Positions 5,606 through 6,408 of a stretch of DNA of 6,408 bases are shown in pieces; the stretch's first letter is position 1; each line of letters starts with the position of its first letter. The notes below the pieces were generated by a model. That model saw only the letters and a list, made by a program, of their open reading frames with translations, was not told the origin of the DNA and ran no database searches. The DNA is taken from NCBI GenBank assembly GCA_910587905.1, contig CAJUOF010000247.1, positions 1-6,408 on the forward strand, written 5' to 3'. A program made the position numbers and the translations under genes. Origin of the DNA: an uncultured Lachnospiraceae bacterium (lineage in GTDB: Bacteria > Bacillota_A > Clostridia > Lachnospirales > Lachnospiraceae).

Positions 5606-6408
5606 TCAGCTCCTCATGCTTTCCAGGCAGGATCTCACCATGGCCAGCATGTTATAGCAGTCCTGTTCATAAATCTCACCCATGTTGGCGATCTGGATCA
5701 TGCCCTGCTCTGCATAATCGCCCTTGCCGATGTAGAAGGTATAGCCCCTCTTTTCCATCTCCTCCAGGAACCTGTGGACGTCCACGCCCTCCGGCAGGAA
5801 TACCGAAGTGACCGTGCTTGACATGTGCTCCCCAAGCAGAAGCTTCATCCCCATTCCTTCCACGCCCCTGCGGATGATCCCGGCGCACCGTTGATACCGC
5901 TCGATGCGTCCCGCCAGCGTCTCGTCTTCGACAATGTTGGTCAGGGCCACGTTGAGGGGCCAGAAGAGGTTGACGTTGGGCGTGTTGGGTGTCTGGTGGG
6001 TCGTGACCGCACTCTGATAATGCTTGTACAGGCTCAGGTACACGTTCCTGCACTGGCCGGGAGTCAGGCTCTCGAGAAGACTCTTCCTGGCGCAGACGTA
6101 GGCGGAGCCGGGGAAGGCCCCCAGGCACTTGCCGCCCACCGAGGTGGCAATGGCAATGTTCTTGTCCGCCATGTCGATATTCTCCCCGCCGGCCGCCGAC
6201 ACGCAGTCCACCGACAGAAGCTTGCTGTACTTTTTACACAGCTCCCCGACCTGGCCCACCGGATTGATCATTCCCGTGGAGGTCTCGTGGAACACCATGG
6301 CAACCACCTTCACCTCCGGATGCTCCCTCATCACCGCCTCAATCACGTTCAGGTCGGGATAAGAGGCCCAGGGGAAGGGACAATCCACCAGGGGAATCTC
6401 ATACTTGC
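5606..6408 (-). CDS. Class V PLP-dependent aminotransferase, 2-aminoethylphosphonate-pyruvate transaminase-like (5' end outside window)
   Basis: The frame is open from the window edge to a TGA at 5606-5608, giving 266 residues. Class V enzymes are about 360-380 residues long, so roughly 100 N-terminal residues are missing. A GTG at 6388 is internal, not the start: the frame upstream (KYEIPL) stays open. Visible signatures are FHETSTGMINPVG (codons near 6290) and the PLP-nitrogen aspartate in LSVDCVSAAGG (D at 6206-6208). The Schiff-base lysine in SVGGKCLGAFPG is at 6128-6130. The C-terminal domain ends with GYTFYIGKGD...QIANMGEIY. The HET-T/S-TG motif and the FYIGK...IANMGEI ending resemble PhnW, which moves the amino group of 2-aminoethylphosphonate to pyruvate. 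Alanine-glyoxylate or serine-pyruvate aminotransferase remain possible, and no phosphonate gene is visible in the window. It is transcribed towards metG but separated from it by a terminator and the metG promoter. Confidence 0.85.
   Translation of the reverse strand, partial: KYEIPLVDCPFPWASYPDLNVIEAVMREHPEVKVVAMVFHETSTGMINPVGQVGELCKKYSKLLSVDCVSAAGGENIDMADKNIAIATSVGGKCLGAFPGSAYVCARKSLLESLTPGQCRNVYLSLYKHYQSAVTTHQTPNTPNVNLFWPLNVALTNIVEDETLAGRIERYQRCAGIIRRGVEGMGMKLLLGEHMSSTVTSVFLPEGVDVHRFLEEMEKRGYTFYIGKGDYAEQGMIQIANMGEIYEQDCYNMLAMVRSCLESMRS

Overview
The window looks like chromosomal DNA from a GC-rich member of the Firmicutes, most likely Lachnospiraceae (Clostridia). This rests on the housekeeping block metG / tatD / rsmA in the usual Firmicutes order, the strong GGAGG-type ribosome binding sites, the DUF4867-type protein, and an upstream protein tail typical of the Rpn/PD-(D/E)XK nuclease families common in that group. 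The organism is an inference from gene content and style, not from a marker gene.

Layout. On the + strand, bases 1-174 hold the 3' end of a charged, coiled-coil-tailed protein. It is followed after 2 bp by a complete GNAT acetyltransferase gene (177-770). Everything after that is on the - strand. Reading in the direction of transcription (right to left) these are: a class V aminotransferase cut by the window edge (5606-6408), metG (3404-5389), a DUF4867/cupin-like gene (2720-3334), a TatD-type metal-dependent hydrolase gene (1698-2600) and rsmA/ksgA (819-1694). The GNAT gene and rsmA converge on a 48-bp gap that contains a terminator oriented for rsmA.

Transcription units. The aminotransferase ends before a long hairpin (5493-5541) whose pairing is perfect only in - strand RNA, so it is probably its terminator. 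metG then starts from a promoter with a perfect TATAAT (5423-5428) and a short leader. The DUF4867 gene follows metG by 69 bp without a convincing terminator, so it is probably co-transcribed. A weaker hairpin at 2684-2704 closes that unit. tatD and rsmA form a tight pair: 3 bp apart, with the rsmA ribosome binding site inside the last codons of tatD.

How the genes fit together. MetRS, RsmA and TatD serve translation, ribosome maturation and nucleic-acid quality control, and they often sit together in Firmicutes. The DUF4867 gene is an insertion into that block, and the 5S rRNA maturase gene rnmV, often found between tatD and rsmA, is absent here. I see no mobile element with a transposase, CRISPR array, RNA gene or defence island. 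The most unusual DNA is the 5490-5590 interval: two adjacent inverted repeats, the second flanked by an 8-bp direct repeat. Most of the window is ordinary core genome, and I do not see a new multi-gene system in it.
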